64,000 nt of DNA from Cryptomeria japonica (Eukaryota > Streptophyta > Pinopsida > Cupressales > Cupressaceae): assembly GCF_030272615.1 (NCBI RefSeq), contig NC_081413.1, positions 181,546,951-181,610,950 of the forward strand, given 5' to 3'. The notes under the pieces were generated by a model. That model ran no database searches, was not told the DNA's origin, and saw nothing but the letters and a program-made list of their open reading frames with translations. Position numbers and translations under genes: made by a program. This document shows positions 1 through 11,200 of this stretch, one piece after another; the stretch's first letter is position 1; every line of letters starts with the position of its first letter.

Positions 1-2377
1 TATTGAAGGTTAAAAGTCCTATAAAAGGTTGTAAAACAATGACATTGAGAGATATGGTGAGTTTTTGGTCGAAGGCAATCATTTGGAGCAATAAAAATCA
101 TATTTTTATGTGCATTTTCTGAGCTTTCAATGTGACAGTCAGATCTCTCATTGGTTTTGATGCATTTTATGTTTGTATTCTTAGAGATTATTGATTAGAG
201 GTGATCAAGAAATTAATTAACTCTACTTTGGAGGTGGTGGCATTAATTTTCATTGTGTTTTACCAAAGTTATTTGCATTTTCATAAAATCTGCCAGAAAC
301 CTAGCGTAGGGTAACCAGTGGCTTCATAAATGTAGTATCTTTTGTTTTGATGCATAACCAATCCTCATTTTGGGAATGGATGAGGAAAAGGGTGTATAAT
401 ACCTATCCATGGTGTGTGCAGGGTGTCATGCAAGGGCTTTGTACGTGCTACATGATGGTTTTAGACTATTAGGACAGTCATAGGGGCAGATTGACTATTA
501 CAGTCAAGTGAAGAAGGTTTTGTTTGTATGGAAGAGACTGTTAAGGATAGAAGGGCTTAGGGGAGTGTTGGTTGCTGTGTTGAAAACCTTCCTAAGGTGT
601 TGGAGCAATTGGAGTTCCAAAGGAAGGGCTTAAACCAGTGGGTTCCCAAAGATAGTAGCAGACTGTCATAGTGTGACAGAATGACAGTCACAGAAAATAT
701 GGCCTCATGCGGGGGAAATATCTCAGATTTGAACCGTTGGATTTGTCTAAATTTTTTATATGTTGTTTTAAATCAAGTTCTTCAGAATCTCACCAAAGAG
801 ATTGAGGATTTTTTATCATATGTAAAATTTATTTACCTATGTGTATAGGTATATCTAAGAGGACAGCAAGAAGGTTTCTTTGGTTTTATTTAATGAAAGT
901 GTTGAGCATTTTTGTTTTATGAACCTAGTTTGAAGTTTAGGGGGTTGTAATGTTTTCAAATGAAATGTAGAAAGAGTATACCTTGGTGTTAGGGTATTGA
1001 GGAGGCTTAGGAGCTGAGTGTTGATCCTAGAGTTGGGTCCAAGGGAGTGAGTAGGTTATCAAAACCTTAAGAGTGCAGCCTTAGGCAATTGATGAGATGA
1101 TCAATCATGATCAATGGGAGTTGGAAGGGAGAGTGTGTTTCACCTAGAATGTAGAAGGATCCTCTTGTGTGTGTCTCCTTGAGTGACTAAACCCTTGAGA
1201 GGTCTAGAGTAGGGAATCCTTCTGCATTCTAGGTGAAACACACTCTCCCTTCCAACTCCCATTGATCATGATTGATCATCTCATCAATTGCCTAAGGCTG
1301 CACTCTTAAGGTTTTGATAACCTACTCACTCCCTTGGACCCAACTTTAGGATAAACACTTGGCTCCTAAGCCTCCTAAATACCCTAAAACCAAGGCATAC
1401 TCTTTCTACATTTCATTTGAAAACATTGCAACCCCCTAAACTTAAAACTAGGTTCATAAAACAAAAATGCTCAACACTTTCATTAAATAAAACCAAAGTT
1501 ACCTTCTTGCTGTCCTCTTAGATATACCTATACACAGAGGTATATAACTTTTGCATAGGATCAAAAATCCTCAATCTCTTAAATAAGATTCCGAAGAACT
1601 TGATTTAGAACAACATATAAAATTTTTAGACAAATCCAACGGTTCAAATCCGAGATATCTCCCTGGCATCAGGCCACATTTTCTATGACTGTCATTCTGT
1701 CACACTATGATAGTCTGCTACTATATTTGGAAACCCACTAGTTGAAGCCCTTCCTTGAAAAATCCACTTGCTCCAACACCTTAGGAAGGTTTTCAACACA
1801 GCAACCAACACTCCCCTAAGCCCTGATATCCTTAACAGTCTCTTCCATAAAAAACAAAGCCTTCTTCACTTGACTGTAACAGTCAATCTGCCCCTGTGAC
1901 TGTACTAATAGTCTGAAACCATCATGTAGCATGTGCAAAAACCTTACATGACACCCTTCACACACCATGGACAGGCATTTTACACCCTTTTCCTCATCCC
2001 TGCCCAAAATGAGGATTGTTTATGTATCAAAAACAAAAGATACTACATTTATGAAGCCACTGGTTACCCTACGCCAAGGTTCTTGTAGATTTTATGAAAA
2101 TGCAAATAACTTTGGTAAAACACAATGAAAATTAATGCCACCACCTCCAAAGTAGAGTTAAGTAATTCCTCTATCACCTCTAATCAATAATCTCTCATAA
2201 TACAAACATGAAATGCATCAAAACCAATGAGAGATATGACTGTCACATTGAAAACGCAGAAAATGCACATAAAAATATGCTTTTTATTGCTCCAAATGAT
2301 TGCCTTCGACCAAAAACTCACCATATCTCTCAATATCATTGTTTTAAAACCTTTTATAGCACTTTTGGCCTTCAATA
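1..2377. repeat. Long inverted repeat, arms about 1.16 kb, loop about 50 bp
   Basis: Bases 1-1162 reappear as reverse complement at about 1213-2377, leaving a loop at 1163-1212. Near the centre the arms are almost identical, with about one mismatch and one indel in 80 bases. Further out I count about 7 mismatches in 120. The left arm reaches base 1, so the repeat may continue outside the window. Short open frames in the right arm (for example 2184-2396 minus) have no recognisable domain and read as chance. By context the repeat lies in the inferred leader of element C1. A transcript across it could fold into a very long hairpin. Confidence 0.9.
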
Positions 2378-2831
2378 CTGAACCATAACCACCCAACTAC
2401 CTCTAACCACCTATTTTTGTCATTTTTTGCAATTTTGACAATAAAAGTTACTCAAAAAGTTGTCATTTGACAAACAAAGTTGTCAATATGAAACAAATTG
2501 ACCCCTAACTCTACCAACACATAAAAATGGTCTTAATATGACCTTATAAACATTTCAAACATTTTGTATTCCTCACAAACCTATTCGACCCTTCAAAACC
2601 CAATTTTAGCCCTTTCTAGGCCTAATTGCCAATTTTGACAATTTTACACTTTTTGACCTTTCTATTGCAATTCATTGCATTTATTGGCTCTATTGGCCAT
2701 GATTACATTTTTTTAATACCTTAAAGGCCTTTTAGACTTCATTTCTCAATGATTCTTCGTGAGGGCCTATTAGTGACGTAGTGCACCTTGCCTCCATAGG
2801 TCTTCATAGGTGTTCCTGCACCATTAAGCTA
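2378..2831. other. Non-coding spacer with a primer-binding-site-like edge
   Basis: No coding potential. It is AT-rich, with repeated words such as ttttgacaa and gttgtcat. At 2816-2831 the minus strand reads TGGTGCAGGAACACC right beside the inferred LTR end. That position suits a tRNA primer-binding site of a minus-strand LTR element, but the primer tRNA is unproven. Confidence 0.35.
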
Positions 2832-3561
2832 TGATAAGAATTCTAAAATTGCTAATTGCTTCAAACTCAAACTCACGGATGCAAGATAAAGACTCCTAGA
2901 ATTACTATATTATTAGCTATTAGTTTCAAAATGGCTTAGGAGACCTCTTTTTATAGATTTTTGAGTGCATGAGCTTAGGTGGCAGAGATCAATGGTCATG
3001 ATCGAATCTTGCAAATTGGATGGCTATGAGCAAGAAGTTGAAGGTTGAGAGAAAGTGGAAAGGAGAAGACAAGTGTCACTCATCTCACCTTGACTAAGTT
3101 GAAGACTTGAGAGGATATAGGATAGTTGGAGAAGATGTAGGAATGCAAGGACAAGTGGACTCAAGTCCTCTTAAGATATAGGGATGTTGGAGAGAATATA
3201 GAAGAAGGTTAGGAAATATGTGTACATACACAATATTTTATTTATTTTGGAAGTTGAAGATAAGTGTCTAATAAATAATTTTATTTTATTTTATTTTGTT
3301 GAATTAATTTAGCCACACGATGGATGAGTTGGAAAAGAAGAAGTGATGTGGAGAATGAAAGGTGAGTTGGAAAACGGATTAAATAATTAAGAAATTATTT
3401 AATTAATGATAATATAGATTGTAGATAGAGGAATACTTAAATATTAGATATTTAATTAATTGATTATAAGAAAAGGATATAACGAATTAATTAATAAAAT
3501 GTTTCAATTAAATAAATTAATAGGGCATGAAATGAATTAAATAAATTAATCTTTTCAAATT

Positions 3562-3577
3562 AACTATTTAATAGAAG
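3562..3577. repeat. Left 16-bp target-site duplication
   Basis: aactatttaatagaag, identical to 5134-5149. The same word stands uninterrupted in the paralogous LTR near 46651-46666, which acts as an empty site. Confidence 0.85.
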
Positions 3578-5133
3578 TAACAAATTGGGTGTGAACATCA
3601 AAATGGGCGGGAGAGCATTAGGAAGCTCTGCTAGGGTTTCAGGGGGTCACAGCTCTTCTGAAACATCAAAGGATGGAGGGGAAAATGAAGATGGAATGGC
3701 GATGGGCGAAAACAAAGGGTGGTTTGCAGTTAGGGGTGACTGCCAGAGGTTCTTTGGCAATCGAGGCCCCCTCTTCCCTTCCCTGTCATTGTCTCTGGTG
3801 CCTGTAGGGGCCACTCTGGTGTGTGCGTAGTCTTTGGTGACCTTGCGATGGAGGCTTTGTCTCCTGCTAGTGCCTGTTGGGATGGGGCTTGTTTTGTGTG
3901 GCATGGGCCTTTCGTGGGTCCTCTGTTTCATGGGGTTTGTTATGTGTGGTCTGGGCCTTTCGTGGGTCCTCTGTTCAACCTCTCTGTCACTATCTTTTCT
4001 TGGATTTTTACCCCTGCTTCTCTTTATGAGTTGTTCTCCTATCCTTTGGAGGTGGATGGGACTCGGGTGGATTTTCCTAAGGTTACAGTGTAATTTTGGC
4101 TTCCTTTTTTTCTCTCTATGCCTGTTTTGGTGGTGTTATCTCCTATTGAGGCAAAGATATTCTCTGGGGCTAGAGCTGGAGTTTTTTTTGCTTGATAGAG
4201 GCTGGTTGGATCTCAAGTTGTGGTTGGTGTGGCTTCTCCTTCTGATGAACCTTTCCCCTTTTGAGGTGGGATTTATTCCTTTGGTGATGGAGCTGAACAC
4301 TTGCGGTGGACCTGATTCTTTGGTGTGCACGCTCGATGCTTCTCTTGCTGGTATCTTTTTGAGGGCTTGTTTTCTTGTTTCTTGTTTCCATGACTTTCCT
4401 CTTGAGGTTATGTGCCCTCCTATGGTTGTGGAGTGGCTACATGGTGATCAAGTGGTTAAGGGGCTTCTTGGTCTTTTGGCTAGTATTGTGGAAGATGGAT
4501 TGGATTTGCATAGGGCTATTGATGCCCGGTTTTGTCTCTATAGGAGAACCAAGGTTGGTAGGCTAGTTGCCTTTCTTTCTCTTTCCCTTATCGAGGTGGG
4601 GTTTTTGAAGGATCTTTTGTGGTTTTCTTTGTTCAGTTTGATGGTTTTGGGATCCATTTTAAAACCCAACTGGAAGGTTCGGGGATCCTTTCAAAACCCC
4701 CTTTTTTATTTTTATGTTTGGCTGGATGCTGATAGTTTTGAAGGGCCCAACTTAGTTTGTGTTGGTTTTTGGTTAGGTTAACCTTTAGCTGCCTGATTTT
4801 TATGCATATGGGGAGGGGAACCCAAAAAATCCCTAATGTCTAGATGTGGGAGTTCACCAACTTCACTAATAGGCTTAGGTTGTGTTGCCAATAGATTTTA
4901 TAATGGATTTCTTTTAGTCTGGCTAGCTTTTTTCTGTTTGTGGTAGTGTTGGCTTCTGGCTGGCACTTGCCAGTTTGGTTGATATGATCTGCTAATTTAA
5001 TGTGCCTAGTTTTACTAGCAGAAGTTTCTCTAGTAGGTTCCAGATCTTGGTAAAATCTGAGGGTTTTGGGTCCCTTCAAAACCCGGTGTACGGGGTTTCT
5101 CATCCCCTCAAAACCTGTTTTCCCTTAATCAAA
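3578..5133 (+). mobile_element. Retroposed insertion (LINE-like) inside the C1 LTR
   Basis: This 1556-bp segment is absent from the matching LTR at 46640-46700 and is bracketed by a perfect 16-bp direct repeat, aactatttaatagaag, at 3562-3577 and 5134-5149. A long variable target duplication and no LTRs are typical of target-primed (LINE-type) insertion. The 3' end is unusual: instead of a long poly(A) it has repeated words such as gggtcccttcaaaaccc and ccctcaaaacc and ends ttaatcaaa. No reverse transcriptase is visible, so it is either a truncated LINE or a passenger mobilised in trans. Confidence 0.75.
3834..4781 (+). pseudogene. Uncharacterised reading frame in the retroposed insertion
   Basis: An uninterrupted frame of about 315 codons fills most of the insertion, but it opens at TTG; the first ATG is about 17 codons in. 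The first half is rich in Leu, Phe, Cys and Trp and looks like an out-of-frame reading of thymine-rich DNA. From about residue 140 composition is more protein-like, with CGGPDSLVCTLDA and DGLDLHRAIDARFCLYRRT. A second short frame (3585-3830) precedes it. It could be a shifted remnant of a LINE ORF1. I do not recognise a domain. Confidence 0.3.
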
Positions 5134-5149
5134 AACTATTTAATAGAAG
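5134..5149. repeat. Right 16-bp target-site duplication
   Basis: Second copy of the 16-mer at 3562-3577. After it the LTR sequence resumes and runs to 5213. Confidence 0.85.
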
Positions 5150-5213
5150 AATAATTATTAAATAAATATAAAATATTTATTTAATTACTCATAGCCAATT
5201 TTATGTGTATACA

Positions 5214-6954
5214 AATAGAATATCCAAATGTCTGATGATAGTTCTGGTTAAGTACAAATGTCTTCCTTGCAACACCAATCTCTTCTCAATCACAACACTG
5301 AAAGATGAATCCTTGTTTGCTCACAAACCACTCTGTAATAATGCAAACACAACCTTGATGCCAAAATACATGACAATATCACCTATATATACAATTCATC
5401 AACATTGATAATAAGGTTGGCTAAACCCTTGAGTCACAATTACAAAATTACATCACATGATACAAAGATTGACCACCAGACTAGTATGATGATTTAGATA
5501 ACATAACATGGACCTAATTCAAATTCTCGAATGCTCAACTCCACTGAAAATCATGCTAAGAACAACCACAACACGCTACACCACCAGAAATACCACATAA
5601 CATGAAAATCATCACCGGTTCATAGAAAACCACCAATAACTCACACAACGATCAATGCAGATCATCAAAACAAATAGGAAACAATTAAGAAACACTACCA
5701 AGCACGTTAGAATCATCAATAACTATTAGGGGTCCCACAGATACTGAGAGGGGGGGGGGGTGAATCAGTATCTAACCAGTAATAAGAATTTCTTAAGTTA
5801 AAACATGCAGAACATAATATAATAGTGTATTGGTATGCAAGAAATAATGCAATAAATAGAATCAAGAATATCCACATGAAAAGTACACCATAACATAAGA
5901 TGTTTAACGAGGAAACCCGGTGTGGGAAAAACATCGGTGGGATTTGTGACCCACAATATTGACTCACTAGCCAATAAGAGAATATTACTTACAATAGGGG
6001 CCTACACATGCAGGAAGGCCAACTACCTAGAGCTCACTGCTCAGTGGGAAGTCACACTGACTTACAATAAGGATTATACTAATCCAATGACTTGTACTGC
6101 TTTACAATAGCATCTCCAATGCCAGATTCAGTACCAGTTCTTGCTCTGTTCTTTACATATACCCTTGACCTATAATTTGTACATTAGGTCTGCCTAATAA
6201 TTTTCTTTATGCCCTTACTTCACTTCTTTTTTAAATGTCTATAATGATCTCCTTTATATACAAGAGTCAGTTTACAATTTGCCAAGTTAGATTACAATAA
6301 TAAACAAAGTATTACATAACAAAAATCCTGTCGGCCTTTGTGCTGGTATACATATTTTCTTTTGTACCAGTGTCGGTGTAGAGTGATTTGTTGATGCTGG
6401 TGCACTGTCTTGCCTATGTAATGCTTTGCCAGTATGATGTCTTGCCAGTGCCATAGGATTGCAAGGTTTCCTGTGTAATGTTTTGCTGGTATAATGTCTT
6501 GATGGTGCCATAGGATTGCAAGGTTGCCATCAATGACAAAACCTTCAATCACATACAATGTCTCATTGGAGTGTCCATATGCCAACAATAACAGCTGCAC
6601 CAACACCACTTATCAAATCTTCATCGATCAACCTCTTAAAGCTCAAGAACACAACCAATCATCAACTATCACAAAGAAAGATAACTTGTGGAGCACCAAA
6701 TCATGATCCATCTAAAAATAAGATGCGCAAGACCATTCCACACAATCTCCCAAAAACTCAGCTCAAGATCTGATCACACCTAAATATAGTGGAGGAAATA
6801 CTAAACTCTACAAAGCACCAACACAACAAAATAAAATTGCAAACCGGATCATAAGATCTTCCCAATCTCCACACAATAGAGAAAATCACAAGAATATGTT
6901 GACATCAATGAAAACAACATATCCTAGTAGCAACAATATCAACAATATCCAACA
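5214..6954 (-). repeat. Copia1 3' LTR, truncated and interrupted
   Basis: Bases 5218-5718 match about 10226-10725 and 6593-6954 match 10730-11083 of the other LTR. The interruption is the solo LTR at 5724-6587. On the minus strand the LTR begins TGTTGGATATTG at 6954, directly after the polypurine tract. Confidence 0.85.
5724..6587 (-). mobile_element. Nested solo LTR, copia type
   Basis: An 864-bp block absent from the other Copia1 LTR, flanked by the 5-bp repeat ataac (5719-5723 and 6588-6592). On the minus strand it starts TGTTGGCATATGG. Its other end carries a gattcaccccc...ctctcagta block, with an 11-G run on the plus strand at 5750-5760. The same style of block occurs in Copia1 itself near 9868-9895. 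No internal region, so it is a recombined solo LTR. Confidence 0.8.
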
Positions 6955-6969
6955 ATCTCCTCCTTTGGC
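6955..6969 (-). promoter_or_regulatory. Copia1 polypurine tract
   Basis: On the minus strand GCCAAAGGAGGAGAT immediately precedes the LTR start TGTTGG at 6954. This is the expected primer site for plus-strand DNA synthesis of the element. Confidence 0.8.
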
Positions 6970-7259
6970 ATTGATGGAAACATATGAATGTGAAAAATAA
7001 TCAATGCAAAGAAAGAAGATATCTCCAACAAAGCCCCCCAAAGATCAAGATAGATACATAAGTTTTTCACATTATCTCTCTCCCCCGTTGATAACAATGC
7101 CAAAGATCATAAAATTGGACTCTCTCTCTCCAAAAACAGAAAACATGAATCTCAGGAATCTCTCCCCCTAAAACACAAACTACTCCACCAGAGGAGCAAC
7201 ACCAACTCACTAATCCAGATAAAAAGATAAGGCTTTGAAGTCCACTGGATTGATGCAAC

Positions 7260-7650
7260 TCAATGCATATATGTCACATCAGGTGAGGTAGATACCCCTA
7301 GCTTGTCTCTTAAATAGACAAATGTATTTGTAGACAAGGGCTTAGTGAAAATATCAGCTATTTCTTCCTTTGTAGATACATACTCCAACTTCACTTTCTC
7401 TTCATTGACTTTTTCTCTCAAGTAATGATATTTGATTAACACATGCTTAGTCTTTGAGTGTTTTACTAGATTCTTTGACATGTTAATAGCACTGGAATTA
7501 TCACAGTATATGACAATAGTCTCATCATAGATAATTCTAATATCTTTCAACATTGGCTTCATCCAAACTACTTGAGTGCAGTTACTAGCAGCAACAATAT
7601 ACTCAACTTCATCAATAGATAAGGACACTGGATCTTGTTTCTTACTAGCT
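7260..7650 (-). pseudogene. Copia1 RNase H C-terminal remnant
   Basis: The 122-codon frame is the C-terminal part of a copia RNase H: a SIDEVEYIVAASN motif (usual form STAEAEYIAA), IYCDNSSAINMSKN, HSKTKHVLIKYHYLRE and EEIADIFTKPLS, which normally closes the polyprotein. In the family this domain follows reverse transcriptase, but here the sequence upstream jumps straight to integrase, so RT and the first part of RNase H are deleted. Confidence 0.9.
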
Positions 7651-7747
7651 TGTCTTAAATAGATATTCAGAACATTTCAGAACATTCTATTGAATGTGTA
7701 AAAAGAAATTCTAATAGCTTGTCTTAAATAGATATTCAGAACATTTC
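7646..7747. repeat. 33-bp direct duplication at the RT-deletion junction
   Basis: The 33 bases at 7646-7678 recur without change at 7715-7747, starting tagcttgtcttaaatagata. In translation this repeats NVLNIYLRQA. It lies exactly where integrase sequence meets RNase H. Confidence 0.9.
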
Positions 7748-8480
7748 CTTCAATCATCATAGTCCTTGTAGCATCCAAAATAGTTCTATTCTTCCTTTCA
7801 ACAACTCCATTCGGCTAAGGGGTTCTAGGAGCAGATAATTGTCTTCTAATCCCATGCTACTCATAGAATTAATTGAACTCACCAGAAAAAAATTATCCAC
7901 CTCTATCATATCTCAGACATTTTGCCTTCAATCCAGACTCAGTCTCCACTTTTGCTTTGAGTATTTTGAATTTATCCAATGCTTATGATTTCTCCTTTAA
8001 AAATACAACCCACATCATCTTGAAATAATCATCAATTAGCATCATAAAATATCTATCACCCTACACACTTCTAACATTTGTAGGTCCACACAGGGTAGTA
8101 TGCACAAGATCTAGCAATCCATCAGATGTATACTATTTGTTCTTGAAAGAAATCCTTGTTTTCTTACCCAACTGACAGTCTTTACATATTGGATTAACAG
8201 TCTTAACAATTTTAGGCAGATCTCTAACAACTTGAATAGAACTATTCTTAATTATAGAATCAAAATTAAAATGACACCTCCTCCTATGCCACAACCAACT
8301 CTCATCTATCTAATAAATCAAACAACTTTTCGCACTGACATTCAAATGAAAAATGTTACCTTTAGTCTTAGTTCCAGATGCAATCTCTATACTAGAGGCA
8401 TTTAGGATCTTGCATTTTCCATTCTTGAATTTTAGATTATAACCTTTATCAACCATCTATCCAACACTCAAAAGATTATG
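7748..8480 (-). pseudogene. Copia1 integrase relic
   Basis: Minus-strand translation shows a copia integrase broken by stops. In protein order it has KDCQLGKKTRISFK, LVHTTLCGP, GDRYFMMLIDDY, a CLRYDRGG motif at the second catalytic position (usual form RSDNGGEF) and PNGVVERKNRT carrying the catalytic glutamate. At TP*PNGVVERKN the family has glutamine, so CAG has become TAG. It is read continuously after the gag-protease part. Confidence 0.85.
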
Positions 8481-8618
8481 CTTCAAACCTTCAACATACA
8501 CGACATCATCAGTGTTATGTTTACCATTAAAAGAAATAGAACCTCTACCACGGATCACACAGTATTTGTCATCTCCAAATCTTACTATTCCACCATCATA
8601 TCTTTCCATGCTCATATA

Positions 8619-9791
8619 TTATATTTTATCACCGTTCATACGATGTGAACAACCATTGTCAATCACCCATTCATCCTTCTCTTCAACTTTAGCAGCTAAA
8701 GATTTCTCCTCAATAGTACAGCTAGTGGAATCAACAAGTACATGCCCATCTTCTTTAATGGCAATAAATAAAACTTCATCTCCTTTTGATTCTTCATCTG
8801 TAATACCTTCATCGGCAACATAATAATAGTACTTCTGATTTCTATACTTCCAGTTAGACTTGTAAGGATTATTATATTTATCATGCTTATCAAACTTATC
8901 ATGCCAGTAATATTTAGCCATTCTCTCCAGGCATCTAGAAGAAAAATGTCCTATCTTGTTGCAAGAGAAACATTTCAGAGGCAATTTTCCATCATACTTA
9001 CTGACTCCTTTAGGCAATATCCAGACAATCAATGCTTCAAGCTCATCCAACTCTCTTTCTTTCTCTTCCATCTCTCTTATCTCTCTTTCATATCTAAATA
9101 TTTTGCATGTGTCAGGATCATACTTTTGCTTACCGGATATAGATGTTGATGCTCTAAATGGAGTCTCAGACTTTCCACATGAATCTCTAAATTCACTTAG
9201 CTCAAATGCAACAATCTTTCCAACTAGCATATATTTTGTCATTGTAGTCACACTCTGGATTTCATCAATAGAAGCAACCTTATGTTTATAAGCAGAAGGA
9301 AAAGATCTCAGCACCTTAGCAACAATTTCATCTTCTTCAAGGGTTCCACCAACACATCTGATTCCTAGGAAAAGATCATTCACCTTAGCTATGAAAGATT
9401 GTATGTTCTCATCTTCTCCCATCTTCAACATCTCATACTTTTCTTTCAAACTCTACAACTTAGCAACTTTCACTTGTTTGTATCCTTCATATAGGATCTC
9501 AAGCTTCTCCTAGATCTTGTGTACGGTCTGAATTCCCATTACATTTGTCATCTTAGAATCATTCAGGTCACTAAGCAATTCTTCCTTCGCTCTAATATTA
9601 TGTTTAACTTCCTTGATCTCATTAGCAGTAATCGATCCATTTGGAGGAGAAGAATAGGCATTCTTTGTAATCTTCCAGTAATCATCTCCATGACATTTCA
9701 AGTGCACTTCCATCTAGTTCTTCCATATAGCATAGTTACTTCCATCAAATCTCAGACTATCCTTCTAAAAGATAACACTTGCAGTTGCCAT
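8619..9791 (-). pseudogene. Copia1 gag with zinc knuckle and protease start
   Basis: Gag starts at the ATG on 9791-9789 (MATASVIF) and is a copia-type gag: KDSLRFDGSNYAIWKN, then MEVHLKCHGDDYWKITK. A CX2CX4HX4C knuckle, CFSCNKIGHFSSRC, is encoded at about 8920-8978. The protease start WVIDNGCSHRMNGD follows, with DNG in place of the usual DSG. Stops occur at glutamine or tryptophan positions (VIF*KD, WKN*ME, HKI*EK, KL*SL), each a TAG. The ATG lies 43 bases inside the primer-binding site. Confidence 0.9.
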
Positions 9792-9833
9792 CCTGAATCT
9801 CCTCAAGCGGTTAAGCTTCTTCTAGAGGATCTA

Positions 9834-9845
9834 GCTCTGATACCA
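9834..9845 (-). promoter_or_regulatory. Copia1 primer-binding site (initiator tRNA-Met type)
   Basis: The minus strand reads TGGTATCAGAGC, the classic plant copia primer-binding site complementary to the 3' end of initiator tRNA-Met. It is two bases inside the LTR boundary at 9848. Confidence 0.92.
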
Positions 9846-9847
9846 AT

Positions 9848-11083
9848 TGTTGGCAGCAACAATTAAGGAAGACTGAGAGGGGGGGTGAATCAGTCTTCAC
9901 CAGATCTACTAACTTAACCACAAAAATAGATATGATAAACTACAACAAAGATAAGCAATTTGAAAGCACAACACACAACACTAAGATTTTGACATGGAAA
10001 ACCTAGTTAAGGGGAAAAAACATGGTGGGAACCTACCCACAGTAAGATGATACTCTATAGTAGTATGTGTAAATGTTACAATGGGGAATGCACATGCATT
10101 CAGGCATAGTGTCTAGAGCTCACTGCTCAAAAGATAATGACCCAAAAGGATACAACCCTCAAGAAAGTCTCACTGACTTACAACAAGATTCAGACTACAA
10201 TCTGGAAGAAATGAACTACAATAATAGCATCTCCAAATGCCTGATGACAATTTTGGTTAAGAACAAATGTCTGCCTTGCAACACCAATCTCTTCTCAGTC
10301 ACAACACTGAAAGATGAATCCTTGTTTTCTCACAAACCTCTCTCTAATAATGCAAACACGATCTTGATGCCAAAATACATGACAATATCACCTATATATA
10401 CAATTCATCAACCTTGATAATAAGGTCAGCTAAACCTTTGACTCACAATTACAAAATTACATCACACGATACAAAGATCGACCACAAGACCAATATGATG
10501 ATTTACATAACATAACATGGACCTAATTCAAATTTTGGAATGCTCAACTCCACTGAAAATCATGCCAAGAACAACCGCAACACGCTACACCACCAGAAAT
10601 ACCACATAACCCAAAAAGCATCACCAGTTCATAGAAAACCACCAATAAATCACACAATGATCAATGGAGATCATAAAAAAAAATAGGACAATTAAGAAAC
10701 ACCAACAAGCATGTTAGAATCGTCAATAATAGTTGCACCAACACCACTTATCAAATCTTCATCGATCAACATCTAAAAGATCAAGAACACAACCTGTCAA
10801 CAACTATCACAAAGAAAGATAACTTGTGGAGAACCAAATCATGATCCATCTGAAATGAAGATGCACAAGAACATCCCAAGCAATCTCCCAAAAACTCAAC
10901 TCAAGATTTGATCACACTAGAGGAAATACTAAAATCTACAAAGCACCAACACAACAAAACAAAACTGCAAACCAAATCATAAAGATCTTCCCGATTTGCA
11001 CACACCAGAGAAAATCACAGGAATATGTTAACAACAATGACAACAACATATCTTAGTAGCAGCAATGTCAACAATATCCAGCA
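9848..11083 (-). repeat. Copia1 5' LTR
   Basis: About 1.24 kb, from tgttggcagcaac on the plus strand to caatatccagca at 11083, so on the minus strand it runs TGCTGG... to ...CCAACA. It matches the broken 3' LTR along its whole available length. It carries the gactgagagggggggtgaat block near 9870, typical of this LTR class. Confidence 0.88.
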
Positions 11084-11200
11084 AGTATCATATATAAATT
11101 AAGGGCATTTTATCATTGATGATTTTCATCAGAAAATAATAGCTAAGAATGATAGTTAGTGGGTGCAAAATAATGGCTAAATTGTGTTACATTAAGATTG

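Larger units (their letters stand above)
2832..5213 (-). mobile_element. LTR of element C1 (5' LTR, minus), split by an insertion
   Basis: Segments 2850-3577 and 5134-5213 together match 45878-46731, the 3' LTR of element C2. Shared landmarks are the stretch starting gacaagtgtcactcatctca, the palindromic ttaaatattagatatttaa block and the terminal tgtgtataca. Read on the minus strand the LTR starts TGTATACACAT. It abuts the truncated copia LTR at 5214, and the next five bases, aatag, also occur at the matching place in the intact copia LTR near 10224. I infer that C1 inserted there and that its body extends leftwards out of the window. Confidence 0.6.
5214..11083 (-). mobile_element. Degenerate Ty1/copia element lacking RT (Copia1)
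   Basis: Order on the minus strand: 5' LTR 9848-11083, primer-binding site, gag with zinc knuckle, protease start, integrase, C-terminal RNase H, polypurine tract, 3' LTR ending at 6954. The internal region is only about 2.9 kb because reverse transcriptase and the start of RNase H are missing between the integrase and RNase H remnants. The 3' LTR lacks about 370 bases relative to the other LTR where element C1 abuts it, and it holds a nested solo LTR. Non-autonomous and dead. Confidence 0.9.

Noticed and set aside
2184-2396. Open frame of 70 codons on the minus strand in the right arm of the inverted repeat
   Set aside because: The left arm carries stops at matching positions and no domain is visible, so it is likely chance.
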